Shown piece by piece: positions 25,078-35,700 of a DNA stretch of 64,000 nucleotides. Position 1 is the first letter of the stretch, and every line of letters begins with the position of its first letter. The position numbers and the translations under genes were made by a program. The stretch spans positions 4,154,001-4,218,000 of the forward strand of contig NZ_AP027291.1 of assembly GCF_030295745.1 (NCBI RefSeq), in the 5' to 3' direction. A model generated the notes under the pieces. The model made no database searches and was not told the origin of the DNA. It saw nothing but the letters and a program-made list of their open reading frames with translations. Origin of the DNA: Mycolicibacterium sp. TUM20985 (GTDB taxonomy: Bacteria > Actinomycetota > Actinomycetes > Mycobacteriales > Mycobacteriaceae).

Positions 25078-27483
25078 GTGACGAGCACACCTTCCTATGT
25101 CCAGTTCTTCGAGGCCTTCGGCATCGACGACGTGCCACTCGTAGGTGGCAAGAACGCCTCGCTGGGCGAGATGTTCCAGCACCTGTCCGGACAGGGGGTC
25201 CGCATCCCACACGGGTTCGCGATCACTGCCGCGGCGTACCGCCACATGCTGGACGAGGCGGGCGCCTGGGAGCGCCTGCACGCCGAGCTGGACGATCTGG
25301 ATCCCGACGACGTGGCGGCCCTGGCGCGAAAGGCCAAGCGCGCCAGAGAGATCGTGTACGGCGCCGGTCTGCCCAAGGATCTGGCCGCCCAGATCCTGGA
25401 CGGCTACCGCGCCCTACAGCGGGAGTACGGCGAGGACGTGAGCCTGGCGGTACGAAGCTCGGCAACCGCCGAGGACCTGCCGACGGCCAGCTTCGCGGGC
25501 CAGCAGGACTCCTACCTCAACATCAAGGGTGAGGAGAGTCTGCTCGACACGTGCCGTCGTTGTTTCGCAAGCCTTTTCACTGACCGCGCGATCCACTACC
25601 GGATCGACCAGGGCTTCGACCACTTCAAGGTCGCCCTGTCGATCGGCGTGATGAAGATGGTGCGCTCCGACATCGCCTCGTCGGGCGTGATGTTCTCCCT
25701 CGACACCGAATCAGGGTTCCGTGACGCCGTATTCGTCACGGGCGCCTACGGCCTCGGCGAGAACGTCGTCCAGGGTGCGGTCGATCCCGACGAGTACTAC
25801 GTGCACAAGCCGACCTACCTCGCGGGTCACCGCGCCGTCCTGCGCCGGCTCATCGGCGACAAGGCGGTGAAGATGATTTTGGTCGACGGCGAGACGAAGT
25901 ACTCCACGCGAAACGTTCCCACGCCGAAGGCCGACCGGACCCGGTTCTGCCTCACCGATGACGACGTGCTGGAACTGGCGGGCTACGCCTGCGCGATCGA
26001 GAAGCACTACGGCCGACCGATGGACATGGAGTGGGCCAAGGACGGCCTCGACGGAAAGCTCTACATCGTCCAGGCCCGTCCCGAGACGGTGGCCTCCCAG
26101 CACAGCGTGACCGCACTCGAGACCTACGTCCTCGAGGGGCGCGGCGCGGTCCTCGCCGAGGGCCGTTCCGTCGGTGAGCGAATCGCCACGGGCGCGGTGA
26201 AGCGCATCGAGAACCTCTCCCAGCTGGCAGATTTCAAGCCCGGTCAGGTGCTGGTCGCCGACACCACCACACCCGACTGGGAACCGGTGATGAAGACGGC
26301 CGCCGCGATCGTCACCAACCGCGGCGGCCGCACCTGCCACGCCTCGATCATCGCCCGCGAGCTCGGCATCCCCGCGGTGGTCGGCACCGGCGACGCCACC
26401 ACCGGCGTGCCCGACGGCGCCGTGGTCACCGTCTCCTGCGCCGAGGGCGACTCGGGTCGGGTGTACGAGGGCGCCGTGGGTTACCACGTGGACCGCATCG
26501 AGGTCGGTGACATGCCCCGGCCACGGACGCACATCATGCTGAACCTGGGCAACCCCGACCTGGCGTTCAAGACGTCGTTCCTGCCGAATGACGGTGTCGG
26601 ACTCGCCCGGATGGAGTTCATCATCAGCGAGTACATCCGGGTGCACCCCCTGGCTCTGCTGCACCCGGAGAAGGTCGCCGATCCCGACGCGCGCCGCGAG
26701 ATCGCCCGGCTCACGACGGGTTACGTCGACGGGAGCGCGTTCTTCGTCGAGCGGCTCTCCGAGGGCATCGGCACGATCGCCGCCGCCTTCTGGCCCAAGC
26801 CCGTGGTGGTACGGATGTCGGACTTCAAGACCAACGAGTACGCCAGCCTGCTCGGCGGGCAGGGCTTCGAACCGACCGAGAGCAACCCGATGCTCGGCTT
26901 CCGTGGCGCCTCGCGGTACGGGCACCCGGCCTACGCCGAAGGGTTCGCGCTGGAGTGCCAGGCGATGCGACGGGTCCGCGATCAGATGGGGCTCACCAAC
27001 GTGGTCCTCATGCTTCCGTTCGTGCGTCGGGTGGCCGAGGCCGACCTGGTACTGCAGACCATGGCCGACCTCGGGCTGCGGCGCGGGGAGAACGGCCTCG
27101 AGGTCTACGCGATGTGCGAGATCCCCAACAACGTCATCCTGATCGACGAATTCGCCAAGCGCTTCGACGGCTTCTCGATCGGCTCGAACGACCTCACGCA
27201 GCTGACCCTGGGGGTCGACCGCGACAGCGAGATCGTGGCGTTCGACTACGACGAACGCGACGAGGGCGTCAAGGAGATGATCCGAATGGCGGTGGAGGGG
27301 TGTCGACGCAACGGGATTCACTCCGGCTTGTGCGGACAGGCGCCGTCGGACTACCCCGACATGGCCGAATTCCTGGTCCAGTTGGGCATCGACTCGATGA
27401 GCCTGAATCCCGACACGGTGGTCAAGACCACCCGCCAGGTGCTTGAGCTGGAACGTCAGCTCGACCCCGCTCCCGTGTCATGA
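25078..27483 (+). CDS. ppsA: Phosphoenolpyruvate synthase (pyruvate, water dikinase)
   Basis: An 801-residue three-domain enzyme interconverting pyruvate + ATP and PEP + AMP + Pi. The N-terminal ATP-binding domain starts LVGGKNASLGEM and has AVRSSATAEDLPTASFAGQQ. The swivelling phospho-histidine domain carries His421 in GGRTCHASIIARELGIPAVVG. The C-terminal PEP/pyruvate domain has NPMLGFRGASRY and the catalytic Cys752 in CGQAPSD. The start is taken as GTG 25078, since the frame stays open upstream only through the antisense gap gene. The stop overlaps the next gene by ATGA. Confidence 0.9.
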   Translation: MTSTPSYVQFFEAFGIDDVPLVGGKNASLGEMFQHLSGQGVRIPHGFAITAAAYRHMLDEAGAWERLHAELDDLDPDDVAALARKAKRAREIVYGAGLPKDLAAQILDGYRALQREYGEDVSLAVRSSATAEDLPTASFAGQQDSYLNIKGEESLLDTCRRCFASLFTDRAIHYRIDQGFDHFKVALSIGVMKMVRSDIASSGVMFSLDTESGFRDAVFVTGAYGLGENVVQGAVDPDEYYVHKPTYLAGHRAVLRRLIGDKAVKMILVDGETKYSTRNVPTPKADRTRFCLTDDDVLELAGYACAIEKHYGRPMDMEWAKDGLDGKLYIVQARPETVASQHSVTALETYVLEGRGAVLAEGRSVGERIATGAVKRIENLSQLADFKPGQVLVADTTTPDWEPVMKTAAAIVTNRGGRTCHASIIARELGIPAVVGTGDATTGVPDGAVVTVSCAEGDSGRVYEGAVGYHVDRIEVGDMPRPRTHIMLNLGNPDLAFKTSFLPNDGVGLARMEFIISEYIRVHPLALLHPEKVADPDARREIARLTTGYVDGSAFFVERLSEGIGTIAAAFWPKPVVVRMSDFKTNEYASLLGGQGFEPTESNPMLGFRGASRYGHPAYAEGFALECQAMRRVRDQMGLTNVVLMLPFVRRVAEADLVLQTMADLGLRRGENGLEVYAMCEIPNNVILIDEFAKRFDGFSIGSNDLTQLTLGVDRDSEIVAFDYDERDEGVKEMIRMAVEGCRRNGIHSGLCGQAPSDYPDMAEFLVQLGIDSMSLNPDTVVKTTRQVLELERQLDPAPVS

Positions 27484-30400
27484 GCCTGCCCGTCACCATC
27501 GACCCGCGCTACCACGACGCGGTGCTCCTCGACCTGGATGGCGCGCGCTCGGATGACGCCGAACTCGTCGGCGCCACCGTTGATCTCGCGCGCAAGCTAC
27601 ACGGCGAAGGCGTCGTGATCGCGGGCTATTCATCGAGCCCACACTGCCGTCGGGAATTGAAGAAGGCGGGTGTCGACGGCTTGTTCGGCGTCTGCATCGA
27701 CGGGGCGGATGGTGAGCGCGGCACCGCGGACGAACCCGACCCCGCCGTACTGCTGGACGCCGCCCGCCAACTCGGGGCACGCCCGCAGCGATGTGTGGTC
27801 ATCGAACGCTCGAGTGTCGGGGTAGCGGCAGGTCGAGAAGGCGGGTTCTCCCTCGTCATCGGCATCGACGGCACCGGACGCGCCGACGGCATGCGGCGCA
27901 GCGGCGCCGACGTGGTGGTCACCGAACTGGCCGACATCGCCGTGCGCACGGGCGACACGCGGGTCTCCGGACTCCCCAACGCGCTGGCCGCCTACGGCCA
28001 GCTGATCGGCATCACCAGCGTGCGGGACTCGATGCTGTTCCTCGACTACGACGGAACGCTGTCCCCCATCGTCTCCGATCCTGCCGCAGCCGTTCTCGGC
28101 GACGGCGCCGCCGACGCGCTGAGACTGGCCACCACCGTATGCCCGGTCGCCATCCTCAGCGGCCGCGACCTCGCCGACATCACGAACCGGGTGAACATCC
28201 CCGGCATCTGGTACGCGGGCAGCCACGGTTTCGAACTGACGGGACCGGACGGCACCCGCCACTGCAACGAGGCAGCGGCCGCGTTCATCGACGTGCTCGA
28301 GCGGGCCGCCGCCGAACTCAGCCGTCACCTGGCCGACGTTCCGGGAGTTCGCGTGGAGCACAAGCGCTTCGCCGTCGCGGTGCACTATCGCGAGGTGGAG
28401 CGCGAGCGGGTCGGTGCGGTGGTGGCGGCGGTACATCAGCTTGGTGCCCGCGACGGCCTGCGGGTGACCGCTGGGCGCAAGCTCGTCGAGTTGCGCCCCA
28501 ACCTCGACTGGGACAAGGGCAGCACGCTGGCCTGGATCCGCGACCACGTCGACCCGTCAGGATCGCTGCTGCCCATCTACGTCGGTGACGACCTCACCGA
28601 CGAGGACGCGTTCGATGCGGTGCAGTTCGACGGCATCGGCGTCGTGGTCGGACACGACGAGGACGGTGACCGCAAGTCGGCCGCCCACTTCGCCCTCGAC
28701 AATCCCGGACAGGTCGCCGAGTTCATCGCGCGTGGGTCGCGGTGGCTCGAGCTCAAGCATGAATCATCCAAGACGGCATGGGATTACGTCTTCGACGGAT
28801 ACGACCCGCAGGAGGAGAAACTCCGCGAGGCTTTGTGCACGTCGGGCAACGGCTACTTCGCCACGAGGGGTGCTGCCCCCGAGTGCAAGGCGGCGCAGGT
28901 GCACTACCCGGGCACCTATGCGGCAGGGTTGTTCAACCGCCTCGTCGACGACGTGTCCGGAACCGAGATCGACAATGAGAGCCTGGTCAATCTGCCCAAC
29001 TGGCTGGCGCTGACCTTCCGGATCGACGACGGCGACTGGTTCGACGTCGACGAGGTGACGGTGCTGTCCTATCGGCAGACCCTGGACTTGCGCGGTGCGG
29101 TGCTGACGCGGGTGGTGCGCTTTCGCGACGGGGCCGGCCACACCAGCACGCTGACGCAGCGCCGGTTCGTGGCGATGCACATGCCGCACGTCGCCGCGCT
29201 GGAGACGACGGTCGTGGCCGAGGACTGGTCCGGGACCATCGAGTTCCGCGCCACCGTGGACGGCAACGTTACCAACTCCCTGGTCGAGCGGTACCGGGAT
29301 CTGGCCGACGAGCATCTCGACCTGCTGGACAAGCACGCCATCGGTGAGGATTCCGTCCTCCTGTCGGTGCAGACGAACCAATCCCGCATTCCCGTCGCGA
29401 TGGCGGCGCGAAGCACCGCATGGCGCAACGGCGAACCGGTGGCGGCCACCCACCGCCTGTTCGAGGACCGCGCCGAGATCGGTCACGACATCGCCGTGCG
29501 GCTCTCGGCTGGTGAATCGGTGACCGTCGAGAAGGTGGTCACGGTTTACACCGGCCGCGACGTGGCAACGTCCGAACCCGCCGTGGACGCCGAGCGCTGG
29601 GTGACCCGGCTCGGTCGGTTCGACGAGTTGCTCCAGGGCCACCTGACCGAGTGGCGACACTTGTGGGAACGCCTCTCCATCGAGTTCGACGACTTCGGCG
29701 ACGAGTTGAAGATCCTGCGCCTGCATCTGCTGCACCTCGTGCAGACGGTGTCCCCGAACACCGCCGACCTCGACGTCGGGGTGCCCGCGCGGGGACTGCA
29801 CGGGGAGGCGTATCGCGGGCACATCTTCTGGGACGAGCTGTTCATCTTCCCCGTCCTCAACCTGCGGTTGCCCATGATCACTCGGTCACTGCTGAGCTAC
29901 CGCTACCGGCGCCTGGACGAGGCCCGCCACGCTGCCCGCGCCGCTGGCCACCGGGGAGCGATGTATCCGTGGCAGTCGGGCAGTGACGGACGCGAGGAAA
30001 GTCAACGGCTGCACCTCAATCCGCGGAGCGGGCATTGGAACCCGGACGCCAGCGCGCGCGCCCACCACATCGGCATCGCCGTGGCGTACAACTCGTGGAA
30101 GTTCTATCAGGTCACCGGTGACCTCGCGTACCTGATCGACTACGGCGCCGAGCTGCTGGCGGAGGTCGCCCGGTTCTTCGTCAGCCTGGCCTCGTACGAC
30201 GAGAGTCGGGAACGATTCGTCATCCGAGGCGTGATCGGACCCGACGAATTCCACTCTGGCTATCCGCACGCACCGTACGACGGCATCGACAACAACGCCT
30301 ACACCAACGTGATGGCCGTGTGGGTGATCGTGCACGCCCTCGACGCACTGACGCTGCTGCCCTTGCCGAATCGTCTCGACCTGCGGGAGAAGCTCGGCCT

Positions 30401-31157
30401 GCACAGTGCGGAACTCGCACATTGGGAGAAGGTCAGCAGGCGGATGTACGTTCCGTTCCACGACGGCGTCATCAGCCAGTTCGAGGGTTACGGCGAACTG
30501 GCCGAACTGGACTGGGACCGGCTCCGCGGCCAGTACGGCAACATCCAACGCCTCGACCGAATCCTCGAAGCCGAGGGCGACGACGTCAACCGCTACAAGG
30601 CCTCCAAACAGGCCGATGCGTTGATGTTGCTCTACCTGATGTCGGCCACCGAGTTGCACGAGCTGCTCGACCGGCTCGGTTATCGCTTCCCCCCCGACCA
30701 GGTACCGCACATGGTGGACTACTACCTGGCCCGCACGTCCCACGGCTCGACCCTGAGCGGTGTCGTGCACACCTGGGTGCTCGCCAGGGCCAACCGCGAC
30801 CGCGCCCTCGAATTCTTCCAGCAGGCCCTCAAGTCCGACGTCTCCGACATCCAGGGCGGCACCACCTCCGAGGGCATCCACCTGGCTGCCATGGCGGGCA
30901 CCGTCGACCTCATGCAGCGGTGCTTCACCGGGCTGGAGACGCGGTCCAACCGCATCATCCTGTCGCCGTACTGGCCGGAATCGCTTGGTGTGCTGGCGAT
31001 GCCGATCCACTATCGCGGCCTGCACCTGCACCTGCGGATCAGCGGGAAGGGCGTCATCATCAGCGTGGATCCCCGCGACGCCGATGGCATCGAGGTGGAG
31101 TGCCGCGGTCGCGTCGTTCAGCTGATGCCGGGGACCACCGTCCGATTCCCCGGTTGA
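27480..31157 (+). CDS. otsB: Trifunctional HAD / trehalose-6-phosphate phosphatase / GH65 protein (OtsB1-type)
   Basis: A 1225-residue fusion. Residues about 10-165 resemble a HAD/beta-phosphoglucomutase domain (LLDLDG start). Residues about 185-420 are a trehalose-phosphatase domain with Asp189 in FLDYDGTLSP and YVGDDLTDEDAF. Residues about 430-1215 are a GH65 disaccharide phosphorylase with the general acid Glu923 in GPDEFH. The same architecture occurs in Rv2006 (OtsB1), a DosR-regulon gene. The set of activities suggests conversion of trehalose or related glucosides through beta-glucose-1-phosphate to glucose-6-phosphate, fuelling the downstream fermentative genes. That route is inferred. 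Confidence 0.9.
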   Translation: MSLPVTIDPRYHDAVLLDLDGARSDDAELVGATVDLARKLHGEGVVIAGYSSSPHCRRELKKAGVDGLFGVCIDGADGERGTADEPDPAVLLDAARQLGARPQRCVVIERSSVGVAAGREGGFSLVIGIDGTGRADGMRRSGADVVVTELADIAVRTGDTRVSGLPNALAAYGQLIGITSVRDSMLFLDYDGTLSPIVSDPAAAVLGDGAADALRLATTVCPVAILSGRDLADITNRVNIPGIWYAGSHGFELTGPDGTRHCNEAAAAFIDVLERAAAELSRHLADVPGVRVEHKRFAVAVHYREVERERVGAVVAAVHQLGARDGLRVTAGRKLVELRPNLDWDKGSTLAWIRDHVDPSGSLLPIYVGDDLTDEDAFDAVQFDGIGVVVGHDEDGDRKSAAHFALDNPGQVAEFIARGSRWLELKHESSKTAWDYVFDGYDPQEEKLREALCTSGNGYFATRGAAPECKAAQVHYPGTYAAGLFNRLVDDVSGTEIDNESLVNLPNWLALTFRIDDGDWFDVDEVTVLSYRQTLDLRGAVLTRVVRFRDGAGHTSTLTQRRFVAMHMPHVAALETTVVAEDWSGTIEFRATVDGNVTNSLVERYRDLADEHLDLLDKHAIGEDSVLLSVQTNQSRIPVAMAARSTAWRNGEPVAATHRLFEDRAEIGHDIAVRLSAGESVTVEKVVTVYTGRDVATSEPAVDAERWVTRLGRFDELLQGHLTEWRHLWERLSIEFDDFGDELKILRLHLLHLVQTVSPNTADLDVGVPARGLHGEAYRGHIFWDELFIFPVLNLRLPMITRSLLSYRYRRLDEARHAARAAGHRGAMYPWQSGSDGREESQRLHLNPRSGHWNPDASARAHHIGIAVAYNSWKFYQVTGDLAYLIDYGAELLAEVARFFVSLASYDESRERFVIRGVIGPDEFHSGYPHAPYDGIDNNAYTNVMAVWVIVHALDALTLLPLPNRLDLREKLGLHSAELAHWEKVSRRMYVPFHDGVISQFEGYGELAELDWDRLRGQYGNIQRLDRILEAEGDDVNRYKASKQADALMLLYLMSATELHELLDRLGYRFPPDQVPHMVDYYLARTSHGSTLSGVVHTWVLARANRDRALEFFQQALKSDVSDIQGGTTSEGIHLAAMAGTVDLMQRCFTGLETRSNRIILSPYWPESLGVLAMPIHYRGLHLHLRISGKGVIISVDPRDADGIEVECRGRVVQLMPGTTVRFPG

Positions 31158-31159
31158 CC

Positions 31160-32791
31160 ATGGCCGACTCCGCGGACGTCACACCGCTGGCCAACCTCGC
31201 CGCCGGACATGCCAGCGCAGGCCCGGTGCGCGCGCGCCGACCCGTGTACGTCGACCTGTTGCCGCCGTGCAACACCGGGTGTCCCGCGGGCGAGAACATC
31301 CAGGCCTGGCTGGCCCACGCCACCGCAGGCCACCACGAAGCGGCGTGGCGACAGCTCGTCAAGGACAACCCGTTCGCGGCGATCCACGGCCGGGTCTGCT
31401 ACCACCCGTGCGAAACCGTCTGCAACCGAGCGCATCTCGACAGCTCGGTGTCGATTCACTCGGTGGAGCGGTTCCTCGGCGATCTGGCGACAGAACGGGG
31501 TTGGGCCTTCGACCCGCCGCCCGCCTCGACCGGTAAGCGCGTGCTCGTCGTCGGAGCAGGGCCCAGCGGACTGTCCGCCGCCTACCACCTGGCGCGGGTC
31601 GGTCATCAGGTGGAGGTGCGCGACGCAGGTGCGGCGCCGGGCGGGATGATGCGCTACGGCATTCCCCGCTACCGGCTGCCCCGCGACGTACTCGACGACG
31701 AAGTCGCGCGGATTGCGGCAATGGGTGTGCGACTGACGTTCGACCATCCCGTCGTCGACCTCGCCGCCGAGCGCGAGGCCGGCGACTTCGACGCGGTATT
31801 CGTCGCGGTCGGCGCGCATCTGGCCAAACGCGTCGACATCCCGGCGCGGGACGCCGGCCCGATGATAGACGCCGTCTCCTTCCTGCACGACGTCGCCGAA
31901 GGTGCCCCGCCGTCGATCGGCAAGCACGTCGCGGTGTATGGCGGCGGCAACACCGCGATGGATGCGGCCCGGGTGGCCCGGCGTCTTGGCGCCGAGGACG
32001 CCGTGATCGTGTACCGCCGAACCCGCGAACAGATGCCCGCCCACACCGACGAGGCGAGCGACGCCGAGCGGGAGGGCGTGCGCATCAACTGGTTGCGAAC
32101 GGTCACCGCCTTCGACGGCCCCGAATTGACCGTCGAGGTCATGGAACTCGACGACTCGGGTTATCCGCGCCCGACCGGACGCATGGAGACCCTCGCGGCG
32201 GACACGCTGATCATGGCGCTCGGTCAGGAGACCGAGTCGGGTTTCATGCGGACGCTGCCAGGGGTGGAATTCGATTCCGAAGGTCTGGTGCGGGTGTCGG
32301 AGTCGCTGATGACCGGCTGTCCGGGTGTGTTCGCCGGCGGTGACATGGTGCCCGGTGAGCGCACCGTCACGGTCGGCGTCGGACACGGCAAGAAGGCGGC
32401 GCGTCACATCGACGCGTGGCTCCGCGACGAGACCCTCGCGACGTCGCCGAAACATCCGATCGCAGAGTTCGATTCGCTGCACCCGTGGTTCTTCGGTGAG
32501 GCCCAGCGACGCGAACAGCCCGAAGTGCCGCCGGCGGTCCGCGTCGGAAGCTTCGACGAAGTCGTGGGCGGCCTGTCCGCCGAGGCGGCGACATTCGAGG
32601 CGGGACGCTGCCTCTCCTGCGGTAACTGCTTCGAATGCGACGGCTGTCTCGGGGCGTGCCCCGAGGACTCGGTGATCAAGCTGGGCATCGGCCTCCGCTA
32701 CGAGTTCGACTACGACACCTGCACGGGTTGCGCCGTCTGCGCCGATCAATGTCCGGTCCACGCCATCGAGATGTTTCCGGAGCCAACATGA
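31160..32791 (+). CDS. GltD-like FAD/NAD(P) oxidoreductase with C-terminal double ferredoxin
   Basis: A 543-residue protein. An N-terminal Cys-rich iron-sulfur region (CNTGCPAG, CYHPCETVC) is followed by an FAD motif at about 130 (VVGAGPSGLSAAYHL) and an NAD(P) motif at about 260 (YGGGNTAMDAARVA). The C-terminal ~60 residues form a two-cluster ferredoxin (CLSCGNC..C..C..CP near 484 and CTGCAVCADQCP near 521). It overlaps the pyruvate:ferredoxin oxidoreductase gene by ATGA. I infer that it moves electrons between ferredoxin and NAD(P)H rather than making glutamate, as no GltB is present. Confidence 0.85.
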   Translation: MADSADVTPLANLAAGHASAGPVRARRPVYVDLLPPCNTGCPAGENIQAWLAHATAGHHEAAWRQLVKDNPFAAIHGRVCYHPCETVCNRAHLDSSVSIHSVERFLGDLATERGWAFDPPPASTGKRVLVVGAGPSGLSAAYHLARVGHQVEVRDAGAAPGGMMRYGIPRYRLPRDVLDDEVARIAAMGVRLTFDHPVVDLAAEREAGDFDAVFVAVGAHLAKRVDIPARDAGPMIDAVSFLHDVAEGAPPSIGKHVAVYGGGNTAMDAARVARRLGAEDAVIVYRRTREQMPAHTDEASDAEREGVRINWLRTVTAFDGPELTVEVMELDDSGYPRPTGRMETLAADTLIMALGQETESGFMRTLPGVEFDSEGLVRVSESLMTGCPGVFAGGDMVPGERTVTVGVGHGKKAARHIDAWLRDETLATSPKHPIAEFDSLHPWFFGEAQRREQPEVPPAVRVGSFDEVVGGLSAEAATFEAGRCLSCGNCFECDGCLGACPEDSVIKLGIGLRYEFDYDTCTGCAVCADQCPVHAIEMFPEPT

Positions 32792-35700
32792 CCCGCGCCA
32801 CGATGGACGGCAACGAGGCGGCCGTCTCGGTGGCCTACCGCCTCAACGAAGTGTGCTGCATCTACCCGATCACCCCGTCGTCACCGATGGCGGAACTGGC
32901 CGACGAATGGTCCAGCGCGCAGCGGCCCAACGCGTGGGGCAGCGTCCCGACGGTGGTCGAGATGCAGAGCGAGGGCGGTGCGGCCGGCGCTCTCCACGGC
33001 GCGCTGCAGAGCGGCGCGTTGGCCACGACGTTCACCTCATCGCAGGGTCTGCTGCTGATGATCCCCAACATGTACAAGATCGCCGGTGAACTCACCTCGG
33101 CCGTCATCACCGTCGCGGCGCGATCGGTGGCGGCGCAGGGGTTGTCGATCTTCGGGGACCACTCCGACGTGATGGCCGTTCGGCAGACGGGGTTCGCGCT
33201 CCTCGCGTCGGCCTCGGTGCAGGAGGCGCACGACCTCGCGCTGGTCTCCCAGGCCGCCACCCTGGCGACCCGAATCCCGTTCGTGCACTTCTTCGACGGG
33301 TTCCGCACCTCCCACGAGATCAACACCATCGAGACGCTCTCCGACGACGACCTGCGGGCGCTGGTGCCCGAGGAACTGATCTGGGCCCACCGCGGGCGGG
33401 CCCTCACCCCCGAGCATCCGTTCATCCGCGGCACTGCCCAGAACCCCGACGTCTACTTCCAGGCCAGGGAGACGGTGAACCCGTTCTACGCCCCGGTTCC
33501 GGCCGTGGTCGAGGAACTGATGGCCCGCCTGGGTGAACGCACCGGGCGGACCATGGGCATCGTCGAGTACTCGGGACATCCCGAGGCCGATCGGGTCCTG
33601 GTGGTCATGGGTTCCGGGGCTCAGACCGTCCAGGAGACCGTCGCCGCCCTCGTCGCACGCGGTGAGCGGGTCGGGGTGGTGCAGATGCGCTTGTACCGGC
33701 CGTTTCCGACCGAGGCGCTGATGGCGGCACTGCCCGAGACCGTCCGCACCGTCGGCGTGCTGGACCGGACGAAGGAACCCGGTTCGATCGGTGAGCCGCT
33801 GTACCTCGACGTGGTGGCGGCGCTCGCCGACGCCTGCGCGGACGGCACCCGGGCGGTGATGCCCCGCGTGTGCGGCGGACGGTACGGTCTGTCCTCCAAG
33901 GAGTTCACGCCCGCCATGGTCGCCGGGGTGTTCGCCGAACTGGCCGGCGACCACCCGCGGCGACGGTTCACCATCGGCATCGACGACGACGTCTCGCACA
34001 CCAGCATCGACTACGACCCGTCCTTCGACATCGAGTCTCCGGACACGGTCCGCGCGGTCTTCTTCGGGCTGGGCTCGGACGGTACGGTCGGAGCGAACAA
34101 GAACACGATCAAGATCTTGGGCGCCGAAGAGGGTCTGCACGCGCAGGCCTACTTCGTCTACGACTCGAAGAAGTCGGGCTCGCAGACCGAGTCCCATTTG
34201 AGGTTCGGGCCAAATCCGATTCGCGCCCCCTACCTGGTGAACGGGGCCAATTTCATTGGCTGCCATCAGTTTCGATTCCTCGACAACGTCGACGTCCTCG
34301 GTCGGGCGGCCCGCGGCGCCACGCTGCTGCTCAACTGTCGACGTCCACCGGAGAAGGTCTGGGATGCGCTGCCCCAGAGGGTGCAGCGACAGATCCTCGA
34401 CAAGGGGATCGCGCTCTACACCGTCGACGCCGATCGGATCGCCCGAGAGGCCGGGCTGGCCGGTCGCATCAACGTCATCCTGCAGACCTGCTTCTTCGCG
34501 ATCTCGAACGTGCTTCCGAGCGAGCTGGCCATCACGCGGATCAAGGAATCGGTCGAGAAGACCTACGGCAAGCGTGGCCCCGAGGTGGTGGCCAAGGAAC
34601 TGGCCGCGGTCGACAGCGCCGTCGCCGGGCTTCATCGAGTCGACGTCCCCGACCAGCTGACCTCCACCCGCGTGGCAGCACCGATGGTCCCCGCCTCGGC
34701 GCCGGACTTCGTCAGGACCGTCACCGCGGAGATGATGGCCGGGCGCGGGAATGCGTTGCCCGTCAGCGCACTTCCGGTGGACGGTACCTACCCCAGCGGC
34801 ACCACGGCCTACGAGAAGCGCAACATCTCCGAGCTCGTCGCGGTCTGGGATCCGGATAGCTGCATCCAGTGTGGAAATTGTGCGTTCGTCTGCCCACACG
34901 GGGTGATTCGGTCCAAGTTCTACGACGAGTCTCGATTGGATGGGGCACCTGCGGATTTCGACTCGGCACCGCTGGATGCGGTCGGCCTGCCGAATGCCAA
35001 GTTCTCGCTGCAGGTCTACGTCGAAGACTGCACGGGCTGCGGCCTGTGCGTCGAGGCGTGCCCCGTCGTCCTTCCCGGCGTCGCGACCACCAAGGCGATC
35101 AACCTCGGTCCCGCCGACGTGCGGGTGGCCACCGAGCGGGTGAACATCGACTTCTTCGAGTCGCTCCCGACGAATGACCGGGCCAGGGTCGACTTCGGCA
35201 CGGTGCGTGGGACGCAGTTCCTGCAACCGCTGTTCGAGTTCTCCGGCGCGTGCGCGGGTTGCGGCGAGACGCCGTACCTCAAGCTGCTCTCGCAGCTGTT
35301 CGGTGATCGGCTGATGGTGGCGAACGCCACGGGCTGTTCGTCGATCTACGGCGGCAGTCTGCCGACGACACCGTGGACCACCGACGCCGACGGGCGGGGG
35401 CCGGCCTGGTCGAACTCCCTGTTCGAGGACAACGCCGAGTTCGGGCTCGGCCTGCGTCTGGCCAGCGACGGGCACGTCGACCTGGCCACGCGCCGCCTGG
35501 GCGAGCTCCGCACCGAAGTCGGTGCGGAGTTGGTGGACGCGATCCTGACCGCACCGCAGCAGAGGGAGTCGGAGTTCGCCGCGCAGCGCGGCCGTATCGC
35601 CGAGCTCCGCGACAGGCTCGACGACATTGATCCGGCAACGAGCGCCGATCTGCGCAGCGTGATCGATCACCTGGTCCGGCGCAGCGTGTGGATCGTCGGC